Positions 56,168 to 63,059 of a DNA stretch of 64,000 bases are shown here, piece after piece. The number at the start of each line of letters is the position of its first letter. Position 1 is the stretch's first letter. The position numbers and the translations under genes are program-made. The notes under the pieces were generated by a model. It did not search any database. It was not told where the DNA came from and saw only the letters and a list, made by a program, of their open reading frames with translations. The DNA is from Nafulsella turpanensis ZLM-10 (GTDB lineage Bacteria; Bacteroidota; Bacteroidia; Cytophagales; Cyclobacteriaceae), in the NCBI RefSeq assembly GCF_000346615.1, contig NZ_ANNU01000017.1:62001-126000 (forward strand), in the 5' to 3' direction.

Positions 56168-56797
56168 CTACCTATGTGTCTCTTCTGGCAATCTTAATAA
56201 ATGATAAGACAGCTTAAATACAAAAAGATAATAACCCAAGAAGTCTAAGGAAACTAATCTGTTTAAGTCAATTCCGTCTTTAAGATTAGCCAACTCCTCA
56301 ATAGAAATCCACGCAATATCATCAAGAAAAGCAATATACTCTTGATTATCATCACCTATGGTTGGAGGCAAATAAAGAACATTAGAGAACAATTGGCTTT
56401 TAACTTGTATAGCTATTTCATTAGCATTTTTAATTTTCGGATCACTGGATAGTTCATCAATGAAATTCTGAAGAGGTATCACCTTAGCAATAATGATATT
56501 TTTTTTAACATTCCTCTGATTTCCCTCATCCATGTCACATGTATTTGAGAGAAGTATTGCATCAAAATAACCCTTGGAATACTCACCAGAGATAAAATCA
56601 AATACAGGAAACCTTATCTCCCTCACTACATCCCCCTGTAAAAAGAAAGAATAATCTGCGGTTGAATAAAAATCAGAATAAGCTTCGCTCAGATTTTGAC
56701 TATGAAATTGCTTTAAGCCATTCCTTAATCTATCCTTTTTCTGTTCAGCTAAATCTTCGGGAATTAATCTATCAAGCTCCTCAATATTAAAGGGCAT
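56168..56797 (-). CDS. Cassette gene C, unknown
   Basis: A 209-residue protein of unknown function, last gene of a three-gene cassette. No signal peptide or membrane helix. It is mixed alpha/beta, with a 'GDVVREIRFPVFD' strand, 'DAILLSNTCDMDEGNQRNVK' (Cys/Asp-rich segment), a short hydrophobic end 'LGYYLFVFKLSYHLLRLP'. Its ATG immediately follows the stop codon of the preceding gene (56798), so the two are translationally coupled. The gene is AT-rich like the rest of the cassette. No known defence or toxin domain is recognised. Confidence 0.6.
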   Translation of the reverse strand: MPFNIEELDRLIPEDLAEQKKDRLRNGLKQFHSQNLSEAYSDFYSTADYSFFLQGDVVREIRFPVFDFISGEYSKGYFDAILLSNTCDMDEGNQRNVKKNIIIAKVIPLQNFIDELSSDPKIKNANEIAIQVKSQLFSNVLYLPPTIGDDNQEYIAFLDDIAWISIEELANLKDGIDLNRLVSLDFLGYYLFVFKLSYHLLRLPEETHR

Positions 56798-57157
56798 CTA
56801 CAGTCTATTTTTTAAAGTAGGCTTGGCCTTCCCACTTTTATTTATTGCTCTAACTAGTGCTTCTTTTGCAAGACCATCGATTGGCCTTGCATTTTGAAAC
56901 AGTCCTTTAGCAAAATTGATAACCGAAGCACTATTAGGCGATAATTCAAATTGCGGCTGAAAATAACCTTTCTGGTTATTTAAAAAGTAAGCTACATTTT
57001 CTTTGATAGCATAATTTTTTCCAGCTTCTGATAAAACAAAATATGAGTTTGGGTCTGGATACTCAATTTCACTTTTTTTAATCCTACTATTCATAATAGA
57101 AATTGAAGGATTAACATTCTCCACTTTTACATCAAGGTCTACTGCTGTAACAAACAT
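56798..57157 (-). CDS. Cassette gene B, small unknown
   Basis: A 119-residue protein. The ATG at 57157 is chosen because it follows the stop codon of the TIGR04255-like gene by 1 base; a longer frame starting at 57232 would overlap that gene. It is a beta-then-alpha protein ('FVTAVDLDVKVENVNPSI', 'ALVRAINKSGKAKPT') with 'YFVLSEAGKNYAIKENVAYF' in the middle, no membrane helix. No family recognised. Tight coupling on both sides argues that it works with genes A and C. Confidence 0.6.
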   Translation of the reverse strand: MFVTAVDLDVKVENVNPSISIMNSRIKKSEIEYPDPNSYFVLSEAGKNYAIKENVAYFLNNQKGYFQPQFELSPNSASVINFAKGLFQNARPIDGLAKEALVRAINKSGKAKPTLKNRL

Positions 57158-57158
57158 A

Positions 57159-57893
57159 TTATTTGATTTTATCCTTGAAATGGGTTGACGATATTTGAAA
57201 AAATGCTTCTTTTGCATGATCGTGTGCATCATTAGAAAGGGTTATCCAATCTTTCTCATTAACAATATTATTAGCAATACAGTTACACTCTAACGTCACT
57301 TTCTTTATATGATCAGGCTCGTGAACATTTAATATTGTTTTTAATTGAAGCTGTTTATTAGGAGAAATCCTATAAGTACTGTTAAACATGTGAGACAATT
57401 CTTCCCCCTCCCCAAATTGCTCCATATTTGGCAAAAAGGTCAAATATTCATGCAAATGCTCATTTTGACTAATGTCAAAATTATTTATATAGATCATTTG
57501 AGCACTTGTAAGCCCCATCCCTAAGCCTAATGAATAATATTTTTCCAAAGAAGGGGCTATCAAATCATTTTTGAAAACATCCCACCCTGGATAATGATTA
57601 AGCGTGTGAAAAGAAATATAGTTATTTCCCAATAAAATAGCGTAATTTTCATCCTTATTTTTAAAAACCATTTTAGTTTCACCTTCAAGCACCTGATTAA
57701 CAGAAGGCTCATTATTCCTAAACTGAAAATTAAACTGCATTGGTTTAATCTCCTGCTTTTTATCAAATCCTAAAGGTAGGCCTTTGATTTTATTATAGTA
57801 ATCTGCAAAAGAAGTAATGTCCCAGTTGTTTAATTTAGGATCAAACCGAAAAGCACACACGGCTTCTGTAACCTTATGGTTTATAAATTCCAT
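57159..57893 (-). CDS. Cassette gene A, TIGR04255-like protein
   Basis: A 244-residue protein starting 'NHKVTEAVCAFRFDPKLNN', which matches the usual TIGR04255 family opening (hydrophobic strand, 'FDP', helix 'YYNKIKGLP'). TIGR04255 is a sporadically distributed family of unknown function often found in variable genomic regions. It is the first gene of a minus-strand cassette, coupled to genes B and C with gaps of one base or none. AT-rich and lying between the integrase and the virion-like genes, it looks like cargo. Function is unknown. Confidence 0.65.
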   Translation of the reverse strand: MEFINHKVTEAVCAFRFDPKLNNWDITSFADYYNKIKGLPLGFDKKQEIKPMQFNFQFRNNEPSVNQVLEGETKMVFKNKDENYAILLGNNYISFHTLNHYPGWDVFKNDLIAPSLEKYYSLGLGMGLTSAQMIYINNFDISQNEHLHEYLTFLPNMEQFGEGEELSHMFNSTYRISPNKQLQLKTILNVHEPDHIKKVTLECNCIANNIVNEKDWITLSNDAHDHAKEAFFQISSTHFKDKIK

Positions 57894-58159
57894 TTGGAAG
57901 GATAAAAATTTGTGGTTGCGAAATTATGGATGTTTCCTCAACTAACCTAACAAATATTTTATCAAATATAAAGATAAAGATTTTCTAAACCACCATTGCA
58001 TCTAAATAAGATTATACCATACATAATAGGTGTATTTCTCTAAAAAACTGTAATAAACCAATAAAATAGCCCTACTGAAGCAAGGCTAATATTTTCATTC
58101 CATAACCTTTTAGTGCTTATTCGCTGGCATTCTCATCTCCCGTTAATTCCTTCAACTCA

Positions 58160-58459
58160 TCATTCGGAAAAAATCATTCTGTCATAAGCCGCCAAAAAAA
58201 TATCACTCCAACAATAAAGTATTCTAGCCCTTCCTTTGCTATCCCATAAAACCTTCAGCTTGTACTGTAGTGCCAACCTTTCAAAACGCTTTAAAATGTA
58301 TTCTTTCGCCTCAGATAAGGAATAAGCAAAACCGTCAAACTCTATAATATCCCTCTCAAAGTCAAATCTAATTGGCTGTCCTTGAATCTTATGCCCCTTA
58401 ACATTTAAGCTATTCCGCTTTACCCTGTTTGGCTTCCTTGGCTTCCTTGCTTTCTTCAT
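58160..58459 (-). CDS. Small basic protein, end of virion-like cluster
   Basis: A 99-residue protein with a strongly basic N-terminus ('KKARKPRKPNRVKRNSLNVK') suggesting nucleic-acid contact, then 'FERDIIEFDGFAYSLSEAKE'. Its ATG overlaps the stop codon of the 505-residue gene (TAATG arrangement), so the two are coupled. No family recognised; a DNA-binding or accessory virion role is an inference. Confidence 0.6.
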   Translation of the reverse strand: MKKARKPRKPNRVKRNSLNVKGHKIQGQPIRFDFERDIIEFDGFAYSLSEAKEYILKRFERLALQYKLKVLWDSKGRARILYCWSDIFLAAYDRMIFSE

Positions 58460-59976
58460 TAATAAATTTCCTCTCCTTCAGGATTAACAAAAGCAGCTTT
58501 TTCCTTCTCACTATAAAGATTTAAAGGGTCGTTAAATAAACCAGATTTAGGCTTACTACTCCCGCCCCATTCTATTCCAGACTTAGGTTTCTTTTTCTTC
58601 TGATTGCCATTTATCCAATCCTTTGCTCTATCCCTCTTAGACTTCTTCTTTTGCTCTTCGTTAAATTTTATCTGCTGCTGATAATCTACCCTGTTCCTTG
58701 CCTCTCTTGTACTCTGATAAATATTAAAGAGCTGCTCATATCCCCCAGGATTGGAGAGATCAATCCGCACCTTATCAGTAAATACCTGCCCTCCTTGCTT
58801 ACCGGCACTTACCTTTAGTACCAGCGCATTATTAGCTCCATCCTTACCCTTTTCAAACTCATATCCTAAAATATTTAGGCTCCCTATCTTACCACCAATA
58901 AGCGTGGATGCGGCTTTATGGGCTGCCTCTCCTACTTCTAATTGGCCTCCATCTGCACCAAATGCATGCTGAATATTACGGATAATTTTGTTAGTGATGT
59001 TGTAGTCCTCCTTGTAAGAATACTCTCCAGAGCCTCCATTGCTACCGTTTCCACCAACACTCCCTTGCCTATCAACCTTCTGCTCTATCCCCAGCTGGCC
59101 ATTTACAATCTTTTCGTACGCATCAATATAGTTCTCAGCCTTGCCTTTCTTTACCATGGCATCCATAGCAGGGCCAAGTACAGAATGCTGACGTGCCCTG
59201 CCTATTGCTTCATTACTTGTGTCTAATTGGATAGACCCATCCGGAGCGTAAAGAGAAGGTTTGCCGTTTCTGTCGTAGTGAACCTTTATTAAGCCATTCG
59301 CTTTATTTGCAATTTCATCGTATCGACCATTACCCAACTCCTTCACCTCTTCTAGTGTAGTTTCAGCAAGGGTTTTAGCGTAATTATCAGCGACTACCGG
59401 AAGGTTATACAGTACATCAGCATCCTTTTTAATCTTATCCAGAATATACTTTTCATTGTACTTAGTAAAATCAAAGTTACCCTCTTCATCTACAGGCACA
59501 TCAACCAGGGCAGTGCGCAAACCATTTAGATTATAGATTCCGTCCTTATCTTTCTCTGCTTGCTCAAGTATACTTTGTGAGTAGTTATAAGCGGTTTCTA
59601 TCTGCTCCCATTCATTCCGGAAACTCTGTAACTGCTTCTCCAGATTTTGCTTAACATTTAACGGAATAGACTGCCCCTTTGCGCTATACTGTAGGTTCGC
59701 TTGGTTCCATGTTTCACGGAGGTTATTCAGAATAGCATTCTTATACTGGTTCCGTTGGGTATCGAGGCCATTAAATTTCTCTTTAAACAACTCCTCCCCG
59801 AATGCCTGATTGCCTTCAACAGCATTTTGTCGTGCTTCGGCTTCCTTTTGCTTTCTAAGCTTTTCCTCTTGTAACTGCTGAGTATACACCCCTAAAGCAG
59901 GACGAGCTAAACCAGTAATTGGAGTAGCTAAGCCAAGGTTTCCTTCACCAAATGATATTCCTTTAGAATCTTCCAT
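58459..59976 (-). CDS. Large virion-like protein, unknown
   Basis: A 505-residue soluble protein of unknown function. The N-terminus (about 1-45) is Gly/Ala/Leu-rich ('GLATPITGLARPALG'), followed by a long helical region with coiled-coil pattern (about 35-160), a Gly/Ser linker near 310-325 ('SVGGNGSNGGSGEYS'), a beta-rich part, and a basic, Lys-rich end ('EEQKKKSKRDRAKDW'). It is 2 bases from the 223-residue gene and coupled to the 99-residue gene. The pattern resembles phage internal or ejection proteins, but no family could be named. Confidence 0.6.
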   Translation of the reverse strand: MEDSKGISFGEGNLGLATPITGLARPALGVYTQQLQEEKLRKQKEAEARQNAVEGNQAFGEELFKEKFNGLDTQRNQYKNAILNNLRETWNQANLQYSAKGQSIPLNVKQNLEKQLQSFRNEWEQIETAYNYSQSILEQAEKDKDGIYNLNGLRTALVDVPVDEEGNFDFTKYNEKYILDKIKKDADVLYNLPVVADNYAKTLAETTLEEVKELGNGRYDEIANKANGLIKVHYDRNGKPSLYAPDGSIQLDTSNEAIGRARQHSVLGPAMDAMVKKGKAENYIDAYEKIVNGQLGIEQKVDRQGSVGGNGSNGGSGEYSYKEDYNITNKIIRNIQHAFGADGGQLEVGEAAHKAASTLIGGKIGSLNILGYEFEKGKDGANNALVLKVSAGKQGGQVFTDKVRIDLSNPGGYEQLFNIYQSTREARNRVDYQQQIKFNEEQKKKSKRDRAKDWINGNQKKKKPKSGIEWGGSSKPKSGLFNDPLNLYSEKEKAAFVNPEGEEIY

Positions 59977-59978
59977 AT

Positions 59979-60650
59979 TTAGAATTGGTTGTTATAACCG
60001 TTTACTCTTTTTAGTAAGTTTGAAATTAACATTGCTTCGCTGTTATTTACCATATCACTAAGCGTATACCCAACAGGAGCCGGAGCAGCAGGAAGATGAG
60101 TAACTTCTTTTTGCTGTGGCTGTCCTTGCTTCATTTGAGCGTAAGCAGAATAGTTTGCGGCTGCATCTGAAAGGGTTTGTAATCCACCACCAAACAAGGC
60201 TGATTTCGTTTGTATTGCGTTCTGGTACGGTTCAGCTTCATTGTACTGGAAAGCCCTCTGTTGCTCTCCGGCTAAAGCACCAAGCGATTGCATGTGTACC
60301 GCTTTCCTTCTCGCCTTATCCTGCATGTTCATTCTCACTAAATCTGAAAGAGAACGATTCTGCATTCCCTGTATGCCTCCTACCGAGTTCAATATATCGC
60401 CTGAGCTTTGGGCAGTCTTGGTTACATTCTGTAATGCGTTGGCTGCACTCTGCTGAATCCCCTGCTGCGCCTGAGCGTACCCAGGCATAAGGCTTGCATT
60501 TGATTCCCTTTCAGCAGTCTGTTCAGCTTCTACGATTGCAGCAGCAGGTTTATATTCAGGTCTTTTAGGTGTTTTAGTCAAGGCACCACCAGCCATTTGA
60601 GCTAAACCGATACCGCCCTGAGCTAAAGATATAATAGTAATAGGGTCCAT
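59979..60650 (-). CDS. Putative phage internal/structural protein
   Basis: A 223-residue protein with a Gly/Ala-rich hydrophobic N-terminus ('LAQGGIGLAQMAGGALT'), a long Gln/Ala-rich helical middle ('YAQAQQGIQQSAANALQNVT') and a Gly-rich end of helical region ('ALFGGGLQTLSDAAANYSAY'). This is the pattern of small internal virion or DNA-ejection proteins that insert in membranes, as I recall from Bacteroidota phages. It starts the three-gene cluster 223-505-99. It is transcribed away from the repeat-rich region at 60.65-60.97 kb. Confidence 0.6.
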   Translation of the reverse strand: MDPITIISLAQGGIGLAQMAGGALTKTPKRPEYKPAAAIVEAEQTAERESNASLMPGYAQAQQGIQQSAANALQNVTKTAQSSGDILNSVGGIQGMQNRSLSDLVRMNMQDKARRKAVHMQSLGALAGEQQRAFQYNEAEPYQNAIQTKSALFGGGLQTLSDAAANYSAYAQMKQGQPQQKEVTHLPAAPAPVGYTLSDMVNNSEAMLISNLLKRVNGYNNQF

Positions 60651-60870
60651 AAATCAATGATTATTATACCTTGAATTTACGAAGAAAAGCCCGTTTTAGC
60701 CCTGCATCATGCCTCTTGACGGTTCGGCTATAAGTGGAGAAAAAATCTACTTATGTCTAGCTTGAAAAGTGGGTTTTTATGCTTATGTTTGAAATGCACG
60801 AATTATCATAAGTATTAACCTTTAAAAGTAAAGCAGAACAGAGCTAAGATACGACCTGAAAAAAAATACA
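60651..60870. other. Intergenic region dense in inverted repeats
   Basis: Non-coding region between divergently placed genes. It contains ATAAGT/ACTTAT inverted repeats around 60731-60756, another hairpin ('CTTATG...CATAAG') at 60782-60812, and the partner segment for the candidate RNA (60795-60810). Such density fits a phage replication or packaging region. Together with 60871-60973, about 320 bases lack a gene. Confidence 0.45.
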
Positions 60871-60943
60871 GCCGGGGAGATTAGGTGAGAGTCCTAAAGG
60901 TCTTATCATGTTCTGCATGATAGTTCGTGCAACCACCCCGGCC
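60871..60943 (+). ncRNA. Candidate structured element with three stems
   Basis: This 73-base stretch folds into three stems: P1 GCCGGGG/CCCCGGC (60871-60877 with 60936-60942), P2 TTAGG/CCTAA (60881-60885 with 60893-60897) and P3 TATCATG/CATGATA (60904-60910 with 60916-60922). The single-stranded GTTCGTGCA (60923-60931) is the exact complement of TGCACGAAC at 60975-60983, which overlaps the start codon of the next gene. A further partner at 60795-60810 could pair with 60916-60931. It is either a regulatory leader RNA on the plus strand or single-strand DNA structure for replication. Class not recognised. Confidence 0.5.
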
Positions 60944-60973
60944 ATTTCTTAGCAATTTCCAAAATCTTTTATC

Positions 60974-61285
60974 ATGCACGAACTAAAAGACCGAAACACC
61001 AGCAATGTCTTATTTGCTGAAGAATCTTCCCACACTACCAACGTAAGGCACCTATTACCAACCGATCAGCAACTTCTAAACCTAGTTGATGGCTTTTTTG
61101 ATATTGGAAAGGCATCCGGCACAATTGAAACACTCCACTTTCTTTTAAATAGCTGGATCGAGTCTGATGAATTTAAGGAATATCAAAAGAGTACAGTGGA
61201 AAACACTGTATTTGAGATCAACAACCTTGTCCTCTTTATTGTCAGACTCCAAGAGCAACGTACAAAGCTCCAGGCGAACAAGTAA
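60974..61285 (+). CDS. Small helical protein downstream of structured leader
   Basis: A 103-residue protein, mostly helical and hydrophilic, no membrane helix ('DQQLLNLVDGFFDIGKAS', 'LHFLLNSWIESDEFKEYQ', 'LFIVRLQEQRTKLQ'). No family recognised. Its ATG lies inside a segment complementary to the loop region at 60923-60931. It is on the plus strand, opposite to the virion-like genes. A regulatory role is only a guess. Confidence 0.55.
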   Translation: MHELKDRNTSNVLFAEESSHTTNVRHLLPTDQQLLNLVDGFFDIGKASGTIETLHFLLNSWIESDEFKEYQKSTVENTVFEINNLVLFIVRLQEQRTKLQANK

Positions 61286-61340
61286 ACAACACATTGTTTT
61301 CTACCTCCTTAACACCTGGGCTTGTCTCATTTTTGGGGTG

Positions 61341-61655
61341 TTACTTTTTCCTTTGTACTTTCTCTATTCCCCTACTATCATTCAACCATCTTAAACATTC
61401 GCTGTAAATATAGGTACAGGGCTTTCCTGCTATGTAGGGCATTCCTTGTTGGCGGTACGCTGCAATAGTGGGCGGCTTCTTTTTCAGCCTCTTACATAAT
61501 TCATCTAAATGGATAGGTTCGTTTTCATCCTCATACATTTTCTGCTTCTTCTCCTCTCCTCCCTTTAAAGCTTTCACGAATCTCTCAAACTTCATTACCA
61601 AAGCATCCACATCATCTTCGTCTTTTAAATCAAATACTATCACATTCTTTGCCAT
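61341..61655 (-). CDS. HTH DNA-binding protein (excisionase-like)
   Basis: A 104-residue protein with an N-terminal acidic region and a C-terminal helix-turn-helix of the HTH_17/MerR type: 'IHLDELCKRLKKKPPTIAAY' followed by 'QGMPYIAGKPCTYIYSECLRW'. This is the usual layout of excisionase/repressor-like small proteins in Bacteroidota mobile elements. It could be the excisionase for the integrase, or a control protein of the element. Confidence 0.75.
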   Translation of the reverse strand: MAKNVIVFDLKDEDDVDALVMKFERFVKALKGGEEKKQKMYEDENEPIHLDELCKRLKKKPPTIAAYRQQGMPYIAGKPCTYIYSECLRWLNDSRGIEKVQRKK

Positions 61656-61817
61656 TTTTCTTGCTGTTAATATATTTAACGATATTTTATTATATCACTA
61701 AATAAATTAATAAAAGTCGTTTAAACAAGTGCTATGTTAGAATCTTAAGCCAAATACCTCACCCTAAGCTAAAAAGCAGCATAAGTACAATTAACATTAT
61801 TATATAGCATCATATAA

Positions 61818-62096
61818 TTTGAACGGTGTAGGTACAAACATGAAGTAACACCCTATAGCATTCACCATAAAGTATCAATATCTAAAATACCCCTCTTTTA
61901 CCCGTACCTGCAACATCTCCACCATTCATACAGCAACTACAAAAACCGCTATTCTGAAATTCTGGAGCAACAAAAGAAGGTTTGGCAATCCATCATTCAA
62001 GGTTGTTCCTCTATTAATGTCAGATATACCCCTGAATGACGGGCTAATTATCTACCCAACCAGGAAGAGTTAAGGAAAAGAGGGCTGCTTTATTAA
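61818..62096 (+). pseudogene. Decayed open frame with internal stop
   Basis: One plus-strand frame stays open from 61818 to a TGA at 62037-62039, then again to a TAA at 62094-62096. The C-terminal part reads protein-like on both sides of the TGA ('YSEILEQQKKVWQSIIQGC' before, 'ANYLPNQEELRKRGLLY' after), and a terminator follows at 62284-62320. No start codon is evident. It looks like an inactivated gene with a nonsense mutation, but coding origin is not proven. Confidence 0.3.
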
Positions 62097-62283
62097 TAAA
62101 CTTGCTGGAAATGTTAACCACCTTCTATAAGAAGAGTGCAATATCTACGACAGGAGCAAAAACAATCGCAACTCCCTTTTAGAAAATTTCCTTCTCCTAA
62201 TACAACCTTTCCAACTACATACCGTCTTACCTATATGATGATTATTTTTTAACCTCACCCGAAAAATTTTTTAGACTAACAAC

Positions 62284-62320
62284 AGCCTAACTGACAGTAA
62301 AATGTTGGTTGGGCTTTTTT
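62284..62320 (+). terminator. Plus-strand terminator with no intact gene before it
   Basis: Stem AGCCTAAC/GTTGGGCT with one G-U pair, 16-nt loop, and a run of six T. The only plus-strand coding candidate upstream is the decayed frame at 61818-62096. Confidence 0.65.
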
Positions 62321-62326
62321 ATTTTA

Positions 62327-62731
62327 TCAGTGTTGATAGCATCTACCATTTGCAGAAGTAGTCTTACGCTTGCACCTATTCCCCGCCTTAGTTGTTCCGG
62401 AGCATTGCACGGAAGTTGTTGATTTTTGACTACTCTTCCGATAATCAATTTCCGCAGGCACTATCCTAGGAGTAGTTGTTACATTGGTTGAATCACTAGA
62501 GCTTAACTTAGACGGCTTACAAACTTTGCACGGTTCATAACTTTTAACTGCCTCTGATAAATCAACAGCCTTGCCACTTGTCTTAATGTACCTACAAGAA
62601 GCAGTATGATACTTTTCGCCAGTGCGGGTAATATAAACCTTTTTACTTTCGGCGGATTGCGCCTGTACTGGTTGAACTACTGCAAAAAAATATAGTAGAA
62701 CCAGAGGGAGAAGAGAGAAATACTTTTTCAT
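62327..62731 (-). CDS. Secreted Cys-rich protein of mobile element
   Basis: A 134-residue secreted protein with a signal peptide (about 1-24, 'PVQAQS'). The mature part has two Cys regions: 'EKYHTASCRYIKTSGKAVDL...YEPCKVCKPS' (metal-binding pattern C...CxxC, about 37-69) and the C-terminal 'VQCSGTTKAGNRCKRKTTS...GRCYQH' (a DUF5763-like zinc-binding motif). Such proteins are common in Bacteroidota genomes and elements; function is not known. Its leader contains an 8-bp palindrome (62732-62759) right before the start. Confidence 0.7.
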   Translation of the reverse strand: MKKYFSLLPLVLLYFFAVVQPVQAQSAESKKVYITRTGEKYHTASCRYIKTSGKAVDLSEAVKSYEPCKVCKPSKLSSSDSTNVTTTPRIVPAEIDYRKSSQKSTTSVQCSGTTKAGNRCKRKTTSANGRCYQH

Positions 62732-63059
62732 GGATTTATCTTTTTATTGTAATAAATCCAAAAAAAATATGATTCACAATAGAAGGCTCAATTATTATGG
62801 ATGGGGAGCCTGTGCCATGCATTCAAAATGCAGCTAGCTTGCTTCCATAGCCATCAACAAGCCACTTTCATTCCCTCCCCTATACTTTGTACCGCCTCAG
62901 AAAAATAATGGCTTAAATTCTGTATTGGGAAGCAAGTTTTAAAATTGCTGTGTGTTTGACGTTGGGAAGCTACTATACTATACTGAGCAATGTACCCTAA
63001 GAAAAGAACGCTTTTATATTTAGGGGGTACTACCTTTTCTATAAAAAAGGGAATTCAAA
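62732..63059. other. Intergenic region with two hairpins
   Basis: About 330 bases without a gene. Next to the preceding start, GGATTTAT (62732-62739) and ATAAATCC (62752-62759) form an 8-bp hairpin in the minus-strand leader. Further on, GTACCCTAA (62992-63000) pairs with TTAGGGGGTAC (63020-63030) with a 2-base bulge, enclosing an AAAAG/CTTTT stem, 30 bases after the replication gene stop. Neither has a clear terminator T-run. Confidence 0.4.

Noticed and set aside
60871-60943. A hammerhead or HDV-like ribozyme
   Set aside because: Neither the hammerhead CUGAUGA/GAAA core nor the HDV nested pseudoknot could be placed on this fold.
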